Below are positions 1 through 6,001 of a stretch of DNA of 14,655 nucleotides, piece after piece. How positions within the stretch are numbered: position 1 is the stretch's first letter; every line of letters begins with the position of its first letter. The notes under the pieces were generated by a model. That model saw nothing but the letters and a program-made list of their open reading frames with translations, searched no databases and was not told the origin of the DNA. A program made the position numbers and the translations under genes. This DNA comes from JAXHUH01 sp034211175 (GTDB lineage Bacteria > Actinomycetota > Acidimicrobiia > Acidimicrobiales > CAIXPF01). Location of the stretch: contig JAXHUH010000120.1 of NCBI GenBank assembly GCA_034211175.1, forward strand, positions 1-14,655. Direction: 5' to 3'.

Positions 1-971
1 GCGGCCGCGAGCGCGCCGAGCACGACCGCGGCCACGGCCGGGGGCCACGCCCCTCGCCGGCCGGTGGCGGGCCGGAACGACGGCACGGCATCGACGACCA
101 CGTCCCCGGCGGCGACGAGCACGCTGAGGAGGGTGACGACGGCCAGGGTGATGGTGACCTGGGGCCCGTCCCAGCGGCGGATGGCATCCGCCGCCTGCGG
201 CAACGTGAGCAGGCAGAACGAGAACCCGAGCGCGACGACACCGGGGAGCAGCGAGCCCCGCCAGCCCCGCAGTGCCCGGCCGACCTCGGCGAGCACGGGG
301 CGGGCGAGGACCGCGGCGAGCGCGACCGTCGCGGTGGCGAACCCGATCCAGCGAGCCCACGACGCCACGCCGAGGAGCCCGAGGTCGAGCGTCGTCGGGT
401 TCACGACCCCACCGAGTTGGGCCGCGGCCCAGGCGTCGACGAGCACCACCCGCAGCGCGACGTTGGCGGTCCAGGCACCGACCGCACCGACCGCGACCGC
501 CGCCGCGACCGGCCCGAACGGGACCCGTCGACGCGCGAACCAGGCGATCGCCAGCAGCGAGCCGGCCTGGAGCGGAACCAGGAGCAGCGCCTCCCAGGCG
601 AGCCACTCCTCGTAGATCCCCTTGGCGGACGCGAACGCACCCCGCGGCAGCGACTCGGGGGCGTCACCGGGGACGAGGCGGCTGGCGCACGGGGCGAGCC
701 GCTCGACCCGGGCCGGGTCGTGACGTTCCAGCGTGTGGGCGTGCCAGGTCTCGGTGGCCCGGGCCACGTCGACCGCGTCCACCCGGTGCCACGGCGAGGG
801 CTGGACGTCGGCGATCGAAGCGGACGCACACCCGGCGGGGTACATGGCGGCGAGCACGCCGTCCATCGCCCGCAACATGAGATGGGCGCCGAGGGTGAGC
901 AGCACGAGCGTCGTGACGAGCGCGACCGCCCGCGCCCGCGGTGCGGGCCGGTTCGAGATGGTGTCCGACAT
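1..971 (-). CDS. Multi-pass membrane protein, unknown function (3' end beyond window)
   Basis: An open frame reads uninterrupted from an ATG at 971 to the left edge, giving 323 residues without a stop. A Shine-Dalgarno GGAGG lies 5 nt before the ATG. Seven hydrophobic segments are visible, roughly at residues 14-36, 124-145, 150-177, 197-226, 241-262, 271-295 and 311-323+. Between the first and second helix is a polar segment of about 85 residues containing two cysteines (C48 and C95), probably extracytoplasmic and possibly disulfide-bonded. I recognise no family motif. It follows the COG4315 lipoprotein on the same strand, 45 nt after that gene's stop, so the two are probably co-transcribed, with an intervening hairpin that may reduce read-through. 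The reading frame and the hydrophobic pattern support a real gene; no function can be assigned. Overlapping open frames on both strands here are compositional shadows. Confidence 0.8.
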   Translation of the reverse strand, partial: MSDTISNRPAPRARAVALVTTLVLLTLGAHLMLRAMDGVLAAMYPAGCASASIADVQPSPWHRVDAVDVARATETWHAHTLERHDPARVERLAPCASRLVPGDAPESLPRGAFASAKGIYEEWLAWEALLLVPLQAGSLLAIAWFARRRVPFGPVAAAVAVGAVGAWTANVALRVVLVDAWAAAQLGGVVNPTTLDLGLLGVASWARWIGFATATVALAAVLARPVLAEVGRALRGWRGSLLPGVVALGFSFCLLTLPQAADAIRRWDGPQVTITLAVVTLLSVLVAAGDVVVDAVPSFRPATGRRGAWPPAVAAVVLGALAA

Positions 972-991
972 GGCGTCCTCCGGCGCCGGTT

Positions 992-1013
992 GCCCGCCGC
1001 CGTGGCGGCGGGC
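992..1013 (-). terminator. Intercistronic hairpin
   Basis: Ten-base perfect arms (GCCCGCCGCC and GGCGGCGGGC) flank a 2-nt centre (at least 4 nt unpaired in practice). It starts 3 nt after the lipoprotein stop codon and ends 20 nt before the ATG of the membrane-protein gene. There is no T-run, so it may be a partial terminator, an attenuator or an mRNA-stabilising 3' end rather than a full stop. Confidence 0.5.
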
Positions 1014-1016
1014 CGT

Positions 1017-2642
1017 TCAGCGACCGACGAGCGAGCCGTCGGGAGCGATGGCGAACCAGTTGCCGCCGCTGCCCTGCCCGTTGACGTCGCCGGGGGCGGC
1101 GTCACCGGAGAAGGTGTAGGCGGGCCAGGCGCCGATGACGAGCTGGCCGACGCCGTCGGCGCGGATGATCCCGCTGGTGTCGGCGGCGATGTCGGCGACG
1201 GTCACGTCGACCCGCACCGGCGGCCACGTCTGCGCGCACCCGTCGAGGCACGTCGCCTCGGTGGCGGAGTCGGGCACGAAGCCGTAGAGGGTCAGGCCGA
1301 GCGGGTCGGCGAGGACGGTGCCGAGCGACGTCTCGATCGTCGACACCTGGCCCGGTGCGGCGGGGACCGGGGCGACCGCGGCCGCGTCGGCCGCGACCTC
1401 GACGAGGTCCACGTGCTCGGCGGCGACCGGCGTCCACGTGCCCTCGGGCTGGACGAGCACGCCGTTGGCGTCACCGGGGTTCTCGTCGCCCGAGTACCGG
1501 TAGAGACCCTTGGCGTCGAACATCAGCTGGCGGCTGCCGTCCTGGCGGAGGAAGCGGCCGAACTGGGTCGGGTCGAGCGACGGGTCGAGCGGCGCGTCGG
1601 CCGGGACCGGGATCCACGTCTGTGCGCAGGCGTCGTTGCAGATGCTGGCGCCGAACGGGTCGTCGGCGAAGTGGTAGAGGGTGAAGCCGTCGCCGTCGAT
1701 GAGGACGTTGCCGGCGTCGGTGCTGCCGAGGCGCAGCGCCGGCGGGTACCGGACGTCGCCGTCGGCCTCGACGAGGAACCAGACGTCGCCGACGCCCTGG
1801 CCGTTGACGTCGCCGGGTGCGAGGTCGTCCTTGAACCGGTAGAGCGGCAGGCCGTCGAGCGTGACCTGGGCGGTGCCGTCGGGGCGCTGGATGGCGCTGA
1901 GGCGACCGGGGTCGATGTCGGCGCCGGGGGCGAGCTCGCCCGGGTCGATCGGCGGCCACGTCGTCGAGCACGGCTCGAAGCAGGTGCTGGTGCCGTCGGT
2001 GTCGTTGGTGAAGATGTAGGCGGTCAGCCCGTCGGTGTCGGTGAGCAGGTCGGAGTCGGCCGCGCCGGCGCCGGGGGCCTCGTCACCCTCACCGGGCTCG
2101 ACCACCTCCCCTGCGCCGTCGCCGGCCGCTGCGTCGCCGGCATCGGCGCCGTCGATCCCGATGAGCGCACCGTCGACGCCGACGGCGAACCACACGCCGC
2201 CCGACGCCTGGCCACCGATGTCGCCGGGGCCGGTGTCGCCGGCGAAGGTGTAGAGCGGCCAACGGCCACCGATGCGGAGCTGGCCCGCACCGTCGTCGCG
2301 GGCCACCGTGTCGAAGCCGAGCGGCGCGAGGGCGTCGGCCACGGCCAGGTCACCGGCGACCGGCGGCCACGCCTCGGCGCACGCGTCGTAGCAGGTGCTG
2401 GTGCCGTCGGCGTCGTCGGTGAACGCGTAGACGGTGCGGCCGAGCGGGTCGACGAGGACATCGCCGAGCTCGGTCGCCGCCGAGCCGAGCTGGGCGCCGA
2501 CGGTCGGCTCGGGGGCCGCCACCGGCGTGTCGTCACCGGAGCCGCCGCAGGCCGCGAGCAGGGCCATCACCGTCACGAGGACGACGAGGCCCGGGGCCCG
2601 GCGGTGCAGCCTCCGTGATGCGCGTCCGATCGTGTTGGTCAT
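1017..2642 (-). CDS. Secreted lipoprotein with four COG4315 (Lipoprotein_15) repeats
   Basis: This encodes 541 residues. The N terminus is basic, then hydrophobic, and ends in a lipobox LLAAC with C32 as the lipidated cysteine, so the protein is exported and anchored to the outer face of the membrane. Four copies of the PF03640 secreted repeat follow, at about residues 56-157, 197-296, 311-407 and 437-535. Each carries the Y-x-F-x-x-D type motif (YAF 72, YIF 209, YHF 323, YGF 453), a C-x3-C pair (84/88, 221/225, 335/339, 465/469), a W-[PI]-P triplet soon after, a second Y-x-[FY]-x-[GD]-D motif with a PGD nearby, and a closing W-[FT] segment. An acidic Ala/Gly-rich linker (about 158-195) separates repeats 1 and 2. 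The biochemical role of the family is unknown. The start is supported by GAGGAG about 9 nt upstream. The gene heads a probable two-gene operon with the membrane protein downstream. Confidence 0.9.
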   Translation of the reverse strand: MTNTIGRASRRLHRRAPGLVVLVTVMALLAACGGSGDDTPVAAPEPTVGAQLGSAATELGDVLVDPLGRTVYAFTDDADGTSTCYDACAEAWPPVAGDLAVADALAPLGFDTVARDDGAGQLRIGGRWPLYTFAGDTGPGDIGGQASGGVWFAVGVDGALIGIDGADAGDAAAGDGAGEVVEPGEGDEAPGAGAADSDLLTDTDGLTAYIFTNDTDGTSTCFEPCSTTWPPIDPGELAPGADIDPGRLSAIQRPDGTAQVTLDGLPLYRFKDDLAPGDVNGQGVGDVWFLVEADGDVRYPPALRLGSTDAGNVLIDGDGFTLYHFADDPFGASICNDACAQTWIPVPADAPLDPSLDPTQFGRFLRQDGSRQLMFDAKGLYRYSGDENPGDANGVLVQPEGTWTPVAAEHVDLVEVAADAAAVAPVPAAPGQVSTIETSLGTVLADPLGLTLYGFVPDSATEATCLDGCAQTWPPVRVDVTVADIAADTSGIIRADGVGQLVIGAWPAYTFSGDAAPGDVNGQGSGGNWFAIAPDGSLVGR

Positions 2643-2665
2643 GGCTCGTCGCTCCTCGGGTCGGC

Positions 2666-2685
2666 GACGGGCCCGACGGCCCGTC
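2666..2685 (-). promoter_or_regulatory. 5'-UTR hairpin upstream of the COG4315 lipoprotein
   Basis: A perfect 8-bp stem (GACGGGCC/GGCCCGTC) with a CGAC loop lies 23 nt before the lipoprotein ATG, immediately upstream of the Shine-Dalgarno GAGGAG. If the transcript starts further upstream, it would fold next to the ribosome binding site and could affect translation or stability. No riboswitch class is recognised. The rest of the 2643-2862 divergent intergenic region must hold promoters for both directions, but none is clear enough to mark. Confidence 0.35.
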
Positions 2686-2862
2686 AGCGCGTGTGCAGAT
2701 CGTTCATCCGGCTGGTGTACGGACGTTTCGTCGGCCCGGTTCGCCGAGGACGCGAGATTTCCGGACTCTTCACGCGCCGGGTCCGGGGAACAGCTCGGGG
2801 CCGGTCGTGCCGATCCACCGGGGAGGGCGCCGCCGCGCCCCGTCCGTCCGCAGGAGGCCCGA

Positions 2863-3327
2863 GTGAGCGAGCGCTACGAGATCCGACCGATCGGCATGGT
2901 CCGGGGTGGGCGCCTCGACCAGGGCGACGATCGCTGGGGCGGGATCGTGTCGACCATCGCGCTCGACCGGGAGCGGTTCGGGCCCGAGACCCTGGCCGGC
3001 CTCGGCGACTTCTCCCACGTGGACGTGATCTTCATCTGCCACATGGTCGACGAGCGGGCGATCTCGACCCGGGCCCGCCATCCCGGCAACCGCTTCGACT
3101 GGCCGTTGGTCGGGATCTTCGCCGAGCGGGAGGCTGACCGGCCCAACCGCCTCGGCCTGACCACCTGTGAGCTGGTCGGCGTGGCCGGCGTCGACGTGCG
3201 GGTGCGGGGCCTCGACGCCACCGCGGGCACGCCCATCGTCGACCTCAAGCCCCACATCACCGAGGGCCTGCCCGAGCGCACCCGCCAGCCCGCCTGGATC
3301 TCCGAGCGCCTCCGCAACCACTGGTGA
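2863..3327 (+). CDS. TrmO/TsaA-family (UPF0066) SAM-dependent methyltransferase-like protein
   Basis: This encodes 154 residues from a GTG start with AGGAGG 5 nt upstream, which fixes the start. It matches the single-domain TsaA fold: an N-terminal YEIRPIGMV strand, LAGLGDFSHVDVIF (residues 44-57), RPNRLGLT (93-100), a conserved D118, and GTPIVDLKP (122-130). Characterised members (E. coli TrmO) N-methylate the N6-threonylcarbamoyl group of t6A37 in tRNA using SAM, and have an extra C-terminal domain that this shorter protein lacks; short forms are common in archaea and actinobacteria. The usual segment FATRSPxRPNPIG reads FAEREADRPNRLG here, so the active-site loop is divergent and the substrate may differ. 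It stands alone, converges on marR, and is divergent from the COG4315 lipoprotein. Family confidence is high; tRNA specificity is moderate to low. Confidence 0.85.
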   Translation: MSERYEIRPIGMVRGGRLDQGDDRWGGIVSTIALDRERFGPETLAGLGDFSHVDVIFICHMVDERAISTRARHPGNRFDWPLVGIFAEREADRPNRLGLTTCELVGVAGVDVRVRGLDATAGTPIVDLKPHITEGLPERTRQPAWISERLRNHW

Positions 3328-3337
3328 CCGCCGCTTC

Positions 3338-3467
3338 ACCCGTTCTGGCCACCACCACGGCCACGTGGTGGCGCACGTGGTCGCCAGAACCCGCCGGTGA
3401 CCCCCGCCCCACCCGAACTGGCCACCACCACGGCCACGTGGTGGCGCACGTGGTCGCCAGAACGGGT
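3338..3467. repeat. 130-bp inverted-repeat element containing two tandem hairpin units
   Basis: The outer ends are perfect 12-bp inverted repeats: ACCCGTTCTGGC at 3338-3349 and GCCAGAACGGGT at 3456-3467. Pairing continues inward past one mismatch to 18 bp. Inside are two direct copies of a 46-bp identical core (3345-3390 and 3418-3463), extended with a few mismatches to 3324-3390 and 3397-3463, so the unit period is 73 bp. Each core is itself near-palindromic: in copy 1, GTTCTGGCCACCAC (3342-3355) pairs with GTGGTCGCCAGAAC (3377-3390) with one mismatch. The element lies between two converging genes, beginning 10 nt after the trmO stop. It could act as a bidirectional terminator, a REP-like sequence or a non-autonomous mobile element. 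No target-site duplication is evident. Confidence 0.8.
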
Positions 3468-3487
3468 TGGGGGTTAGGGGTTGGGGG
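3464..3487 (+). other. Predicted G-quadruplex motif over the marR stop codon
   Basis: Four G-runs of 3, 5, 4 and 5 bases are separated by loops of 2, 3 and 2 bases (GGG-TT-GGGGG-TTA-GGGG-TT-GGGGG), meeting the standard short-loop G4 pattern. The TTA loop is the complement of the marR TAA stop. The G-rich strand is the plus strand, so an RNA quadruplex could form in trmO read-through transcripts, and a DNA quadruplex on the non-template side for trmO. Confidence 0.6.
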
Positions 3488-3905
3488 TGACCCGGGCGGT
3501 GATCGAGGCCAGCACCCGACGGAACGCGGCCAGGTCCTCGTCGGACGCCGCGCCGAACAGGTCGGCGTTGAGCTCGGCCACCGCGGGCCGGACCCTGCCC
3601 AGCGCCTCTTGACCGGCCTGGCTCAGGCGGAGCTCCATGGTGCGGCCGTCGCTCGACGAGCGGCTGCGGACGACGAGGCCGGCGGCCACCAGGCGGGCGA
3701 CCATCTCGGCGACGGCCGGCTCGTTCACCGACAACGTGGCCGCCAGGTCACGCTGGCTGCGGCCCGGCTGCTCGGCGAGGGCGAACAGCGCCGCGGCCTG
3801 GGCGGCGGTGACACCGGCGAGCTCCCGCAGACGGGTGTCGGTGTGACGGCGGGCGGCGTGCGCGGCCACGACGAGCAGGTGGTAGAGCCGGTCGTCGTCA
3901 CGCAC
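3474..3905 (-). CDS. MarR-family transcriptional regulator
   Basis: This encodes 143 residues from a GTG at 3905. It shows the MarR layout: helices at the dimer end (residues 5-45), a DNA-recognition helix-turn-helix around 50-77 (QRDLAATLSVNEPAVAEMVA), a wing with the family-typical SDGRTMELRLSQAG (85-98), and C-terminal dimerisation helices. MarR proteins usually bind palindromic operators as dimers and are released by small, often phenolic, ligands. The open frame continues upstream to about 4202 without a stop, but that extension crosses the palindromic operator and the divergent gene, and has shadow-like Arg/Pro/His composition. The GTG at 3905 sits 8 nt after a TACGAT -10-like hexamer, suggesting leaderless transcription. 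It is divergent from the amidohydrolase gene at 4005 and probably controls both itself and that gene. Confidence 0.88.
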   Translation of the reverse strand: MRDDDRLYHLLVVAAHAARRHTDTRLRELAGVTAAQAAALFALAEQPGRSQRDLAATLSVNEPAVAEMVARLVAAGLVVRSRSSSDGRTMELRLSQAGQEALGRVRPAVAELNADLFGAASDEDLAAFRRVLASITARVTPNP

Positions 3906-3913
3906 GGCCGGCC

Positions 3914-3919
3914 ATCGTA
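3914..3919 (-). promoter_or_regulatory. -10-like element for marR (leaderless)
   Basis: On the minus strand TACGAT lies 8 nt before the GTG start. No Shine-Dalgarno sequence is present, so transcription probably begins at or next to the start codon. Confidence 0.5.
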
Positions 3920-3930
3920 GGTCGGCGCAC

Positions 3931-3960
3931 TTGCGGCGCCTCGCCACACGAGCCAATACT
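3931..3960 (+). promoter_or_regulatory. Candidate promoter of the amidohydrolase gene
   Basis: TTGCGG (3931-3936) and AATACT (3955-3960) are 18 bp apart and resemble -35 and -10 boxes. The -10 end overlaps the first bases of the 27-bp palindrome, so a bound regulator would block RNA polymerase. The start codon is 44 nt downstream, with a strong AGGAGG (3994-3999) in the leader. Confidence 0.4.
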
Positions 3961-3985
3961 TCGGGTCCGAAGTTCGGACCCGAAG
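3959..3985. promoter_or_regulatory. 27-bp perfect palindrome, probable MarR operator
   Basis: The arms CTTCGGGTCCGAA and TTCGGACCCGAAG are perfectly complementary around a single central G. The palindrome sits between marR (start 3905, minus) and the divergent amidohydrolase (start 4005, plus), overlapping a candidate -10 box. Length, symmetry and position are those expected of a dimeric MarR-type repressor site controlling both genes. Confidence 0.75.
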
Positions 3986-4004
3986 CAATCTGCAGGAGGT
4001 CGTC

Positions 4005-4814
4005 ATGCGGGTCGATGCGTGGGCGCAGCAGCCGACGGAGCGGTTCCTGGCCATGCCGTGGCTCGAGACCTTGCGCCGGTGGACCGGGGTGGGCGTCGAC
4101 GTGCCGCCGGTGTCGGCGCTGCTCGGCGCGATGGACCGGGCCGGCATCGACGTGGCGCTGCTGTCGGCGTGGCACGGCCCGACCGGCTCGCTCGTCTCCC
4201 ACGACGAGGTCGCGGCCGCGGTCGCCGACGCCCCCGATCGGCTCCGGGGCGTCGCCACCGCCGACCTCTCACGCCCGATGGAGGCGGTCCGGGAGATCCG
4301 CCGGGCGGTGACCGAGCTGGGCTTCGTCGCCGTCCGGGTCGTGCCGTGGCTGTGGGACCTGCCGCCCGACGACCGGCGCTACTACCCCGTCTACACCACG
4401 TGCGTCGACCTCGGCGTGCCGCTGTGCACCCAGATCGGCCACACCGGGCCGCTGTGCCCGTCCGAGCCGGGACGCCTCATCCCGTACCTCGACCACGTGC
4501 TGCTCGACTTCCCCGAGCTGATCGTGGTCGGCGGCCACGTCGGGTTCCCGTGGATCGACGAGGTCGTGTCGCTGGCCCACAAGTACCCCAACTTCAACGT
4601 CGACACCTCGGCCTACGTGGTCTCCCGACTGCCGGGCGACTTCGTCGAGTTCCTCCGGGGCCCGGGTCGCAGCCGGGTCCTGTTCGGTACGAACTGGCCG
4701 ATGCTCTCGCCCGAGCGCTGCCTCGACGGCCTGGCCGACCTCGGCCTCGACCCCGAGACCACCGACGCCTTTCTCGGCAACAACGCCACCCGCATCTTCA
4801 ACCTCGCCGACTGA
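4005..4814 (+). CDS. Amidohydrolase-2 family protein with altered metal-site residues
   Basis: This encodes 269 residues; the ATG is preceded by AGGAGG 5 nt upstream. The TIM-barrel pattern of PF04909 (ACMSD-related hydrolases and decarboxylases) is clear: a strand at the N terminus, GFVAVRVVPWLWDLPPDD (107-124), the strand CTQIGH with H146, VVGGHVGFPWID (174-185) with H178, FNVDTSAYV (197-205), RVLFGTNWP (224-232), and a C-terminal LGNNATRIFNL. The usual N-terminal D-x-H-x-H is D4-A-W-A-Q here, and the usual catalytic FG[ST]D is FGTN with N230. The two mid-barrel histidines remain. It is divergent from marR and very probably regulated by it; phenolic or aromatic acid substrates are plausible but unproven. 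It may be a metal-poor or non-hydrolytic member of the family. Confidence 0.85.
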   Translation: MRVDAWAQQPTERFLAMPWLETLRRWTGVGVDVPPVSALLGAMDRAGIDVALLSAWHGPTGSLVSHDEVAAAVADAPDRLRGVATADLSRPMEAVREIRRAVTELGFVAVRVVPWLWDLPPDDRRYYPVYTTCVDLGVPLCTQIGHTGPLCPSEPGRLIPYLDHVLLDFPELIVVGGHVGFPWIDEVVSLAHKYPNFNVDTSAYVVSRLPGDFVEFLRGPGRSRVLFGTNWPMLSPERCLDGLADLGLDPETTDAFLGNNATRIFNLAD

Positions 4815-4839
4815 CGGCCGCCGGCCAGGGCGTCCATGG

Positions 4840-4845
4840 CATGCT
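4840..4845 (+). promoter_or_regulatory. -10-like element for the 52-aa ORF
   Basis: CATGCT lies 6 nt before the GTG at 4852, the same placement as the hexamers before the DUF3152 and DUF389 genes. It is a weak match to TANNNT, and no Shine-Dalgarno sequence is present. Confidence 0.3.
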
Positions 4846-4851
4846 CGAGCC

Positions 4852-5010
4852 GTGGACCACGGCCCCGAGCATCACGACGTCGAGTCGGACGACGCGCGCC
4901 GGGACGCTGCCGTGGACCGGACCTATGCCGTCTACGACGAGCAGCCACTCGATGAGCCCGACGCGTGGGGCGACCTGGCGAGCTTCCGGGACGCCGCAGG
5001 AGCGAGCTGA
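4852..5010 (+). CDS. Small acidic protein, 52 aa, unknown function
   Basis: The GTG at 4852 opens a 52-codon frame ending in TGA at 5008-5010. The product is strongly acidic, with His-rich and Asp-rich N-terminal residues, then a Y-x-x-Y-D-E segment and an LDEPDAWGDLASF stretch (residues 33-45) that looks like a conserved short motif rather than random GC-rich translation: it has tyrosines, tryptophan, phenylalanine and few arginines, unlike the neighbouring shadow frames. It sits 37 nt after the amidohydrolase stop and 55 nt before the next gene, filling a gap that would otherwise be empty. I do not recognise a family; the size would suit a regulatory partner or an antitoxin-like protein, but nothing shows this. 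Confidence 0.6.
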   Translation: MDHGPEHHDVESDDARRDAAVDRTYAVYDEQPLDEPDAWGDLASFRDAAGAS

Positions 5011-5053
5011 GCCAGGGACGAGTCGCTCCGGCGCGTTCGGTCGCGCGGGCCGC

Positions 5054-5059
5054 CATGAT
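5054..5059 (+). promoter_or_regulatory. -10-like element for the DUF3152 gene
   Basis: CATGAT ends 6 nt before the GTG start at 5066. The only purine run (GAGGGG) directly abuts the GTG and is too close to serve as a ribosome binding site, so leaderless expression is likely. Confidence 0.4.
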
Positions 5060-5065
5060 CGAGGG

Positions 5066-5956
5066 GTGAGTCCACCCGCCGCCCTCCCACCGCGACGTCG
5101 AGCCGCACGGCTCGCTGCCGCCGTCCTGGCGGCGCTGGTGGTCGCGGCGTGCGGGTCGGTCGGGGACGGCGAGCCGGTGGCGCTGAGCACGTCGACGTCC
5201 ACCGCGCTGACGCCGCTCGAATCGACCACGACCTCGTCGTCGACCACGACCCCGGAGCCGACGACGACCTCACCCACGACCACCACCACCGTCGCGACCA
5301 CCACAACCGCGACGCCGACCACCACTACCGCACCACCGCCGACCGCGGCTGCGCCGACGACCGCGCCACCGCCGACGACGACGACACCTCCCTCGACCGC
5401 ACCGCCGCAGGCGGGCACGAGGATCGTGATCCGGGTCGACCGGCGGGTGGGCGACGCCGCGACGGCGAACTTCGCCGACGTGGTGCGGGCCACGCTCACC
5501 GACCCCCGGGGCTGGGAGCAGGCCGGCTTCGACATCACCTTCGCCGAGAATGCGCCCTACACCGTGGTCCTGGCCGAGGGCGCCGAGGTCGACCAGCTGT
5601 GCCTGCCCTACCGGACCCGTAGCACCTACAGCTGCCAGAACGGCCCGGTCGTGGCGCTCAACGCCGACCGCTGGCGCACGGCCACCCCCGAGTGGACCGG
5701 CTCGCTCGCCGGATACCGCCAGATGCTGGTCAACCACGAGGTCGGCCACCTGCTCGGCCAGCACCACCCGAACACCCAGTGCCCCGGCGCCGGCCAACTC
5801 GCGCCGGCGATGGCCCAGCAGAGCACCGAGCTCGACGGCTGCCTGCCCAACCCGTGGCCGCTGCCGTGGGAGATCGACTGCGCAGCCCGCCTCCTCGAAC
5901 CGATCGCCCCCGGCTACGAGCCCGACGCCACCCCGCTCTGCGGCCCGAACGACTGA
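5066..5956 (+). CDS. DUF3152 lipoprotein, metzincin-like zinc protease fold
   Basis: This encodes 296 residues from GTG. A basic N terminus (RRR at 10-12) and a hydrophobic stretch lead to a lipobox VVAAC with lipid-anchored C29. Residues about 41-114 form a Thr/Pro/Ser-rich, probably unstructured linker that holds the catalytic domain away from the membrane and may be glycosylated. The remaining 180 residues match actinobacterial DUF3152 (PF11350). They contain the full zinc motif HExxHxxGxxH as HEVGHLLGQHH (224-234), followed by a conserved APAM (246-249) that may be the Met-turn, and several cysteines (179, 190, 239, 259, 272, 292) suited to disulfides outside the cell. Substrates of the family are unknown. 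Start choice: the lipoprotein signal begins directly at this GTG, whereas the open frame upstream of it reads as arginine-rich shadow. Confidence 0.87.
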   Translation: MSPPAALPPRRRAARLAAAVLAALVVAACGSVGDGEPVALSTSTSTALTPLESTTTSSSTTTPEPTTTSPTTTTTVATTTTATPTTTTAPPPTAAAPTTAPPPTTTTPPSTAPPQAGTRIVIRVDRRVGDAATANFADVVRATLTDPRGWEQAGFDITFAENAPYTVVLAEGAEVDQLCLPYRTRSTYSCQNGPVVALNADRWRTATPEWTGSLAGYRQMLVNHEVGHLLGQHHPNTQCPGAGQLAPAMAQQSTELDGCLPNPWPLPWEIDCAARLLEPIAPGYEPDATPLCGPND

Positions 5957-6001
5957 CCGCGACGCGACCCGACGCAGCGACACCCCGCCGCGACCGGGCC
6001 T

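Noticed and set aside
1250..2405. C-x3-C pairs in the COG4315 repeats as c-type heme sites
   Set aside because: The canonical CxxCH is absent in all four repeats, so covalent heme c is not supported.
417..2618. 733-codon open frame on the plus strand opposite the lipoprotein and the membrane gene
   Set aside because: It is rich in Gly, Arg, Val and Asp without domains. It is the antisense shadow of a lipoprotein with clear lipobox and repeats; long empty frames are expected at this GC content.
3324..3467. CRISPR-like array
   Set aside because: There are only two repeat copies with a single 27-nt gap that itself resembles the repeat flank, no cas genes are nearby, and the units are hairpins with a 73-bp duplication pattern.
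3906..4202. N-terminal extension of MarR by about 99 residues
   Set aside because: It would cross the palindromic operator and the start of the divergent gene, and its composition is shadow-like; 143 residues is the normal MarR length.
4019..5065. Open frame extending the DUF3152 gene far upstream
   Set aside because: A signal peptide and lipobox begin at the GTG at 5066, and the upstream part overlaps the amidohydrolase gene.
5220..5410. Simple-sequence repeat or phase-variable tract of ACC/ACG triplets
   Set aside because: The triplets encode the Thr/Pro linker with mixed codons; there is no long perfect run prone to slippage.
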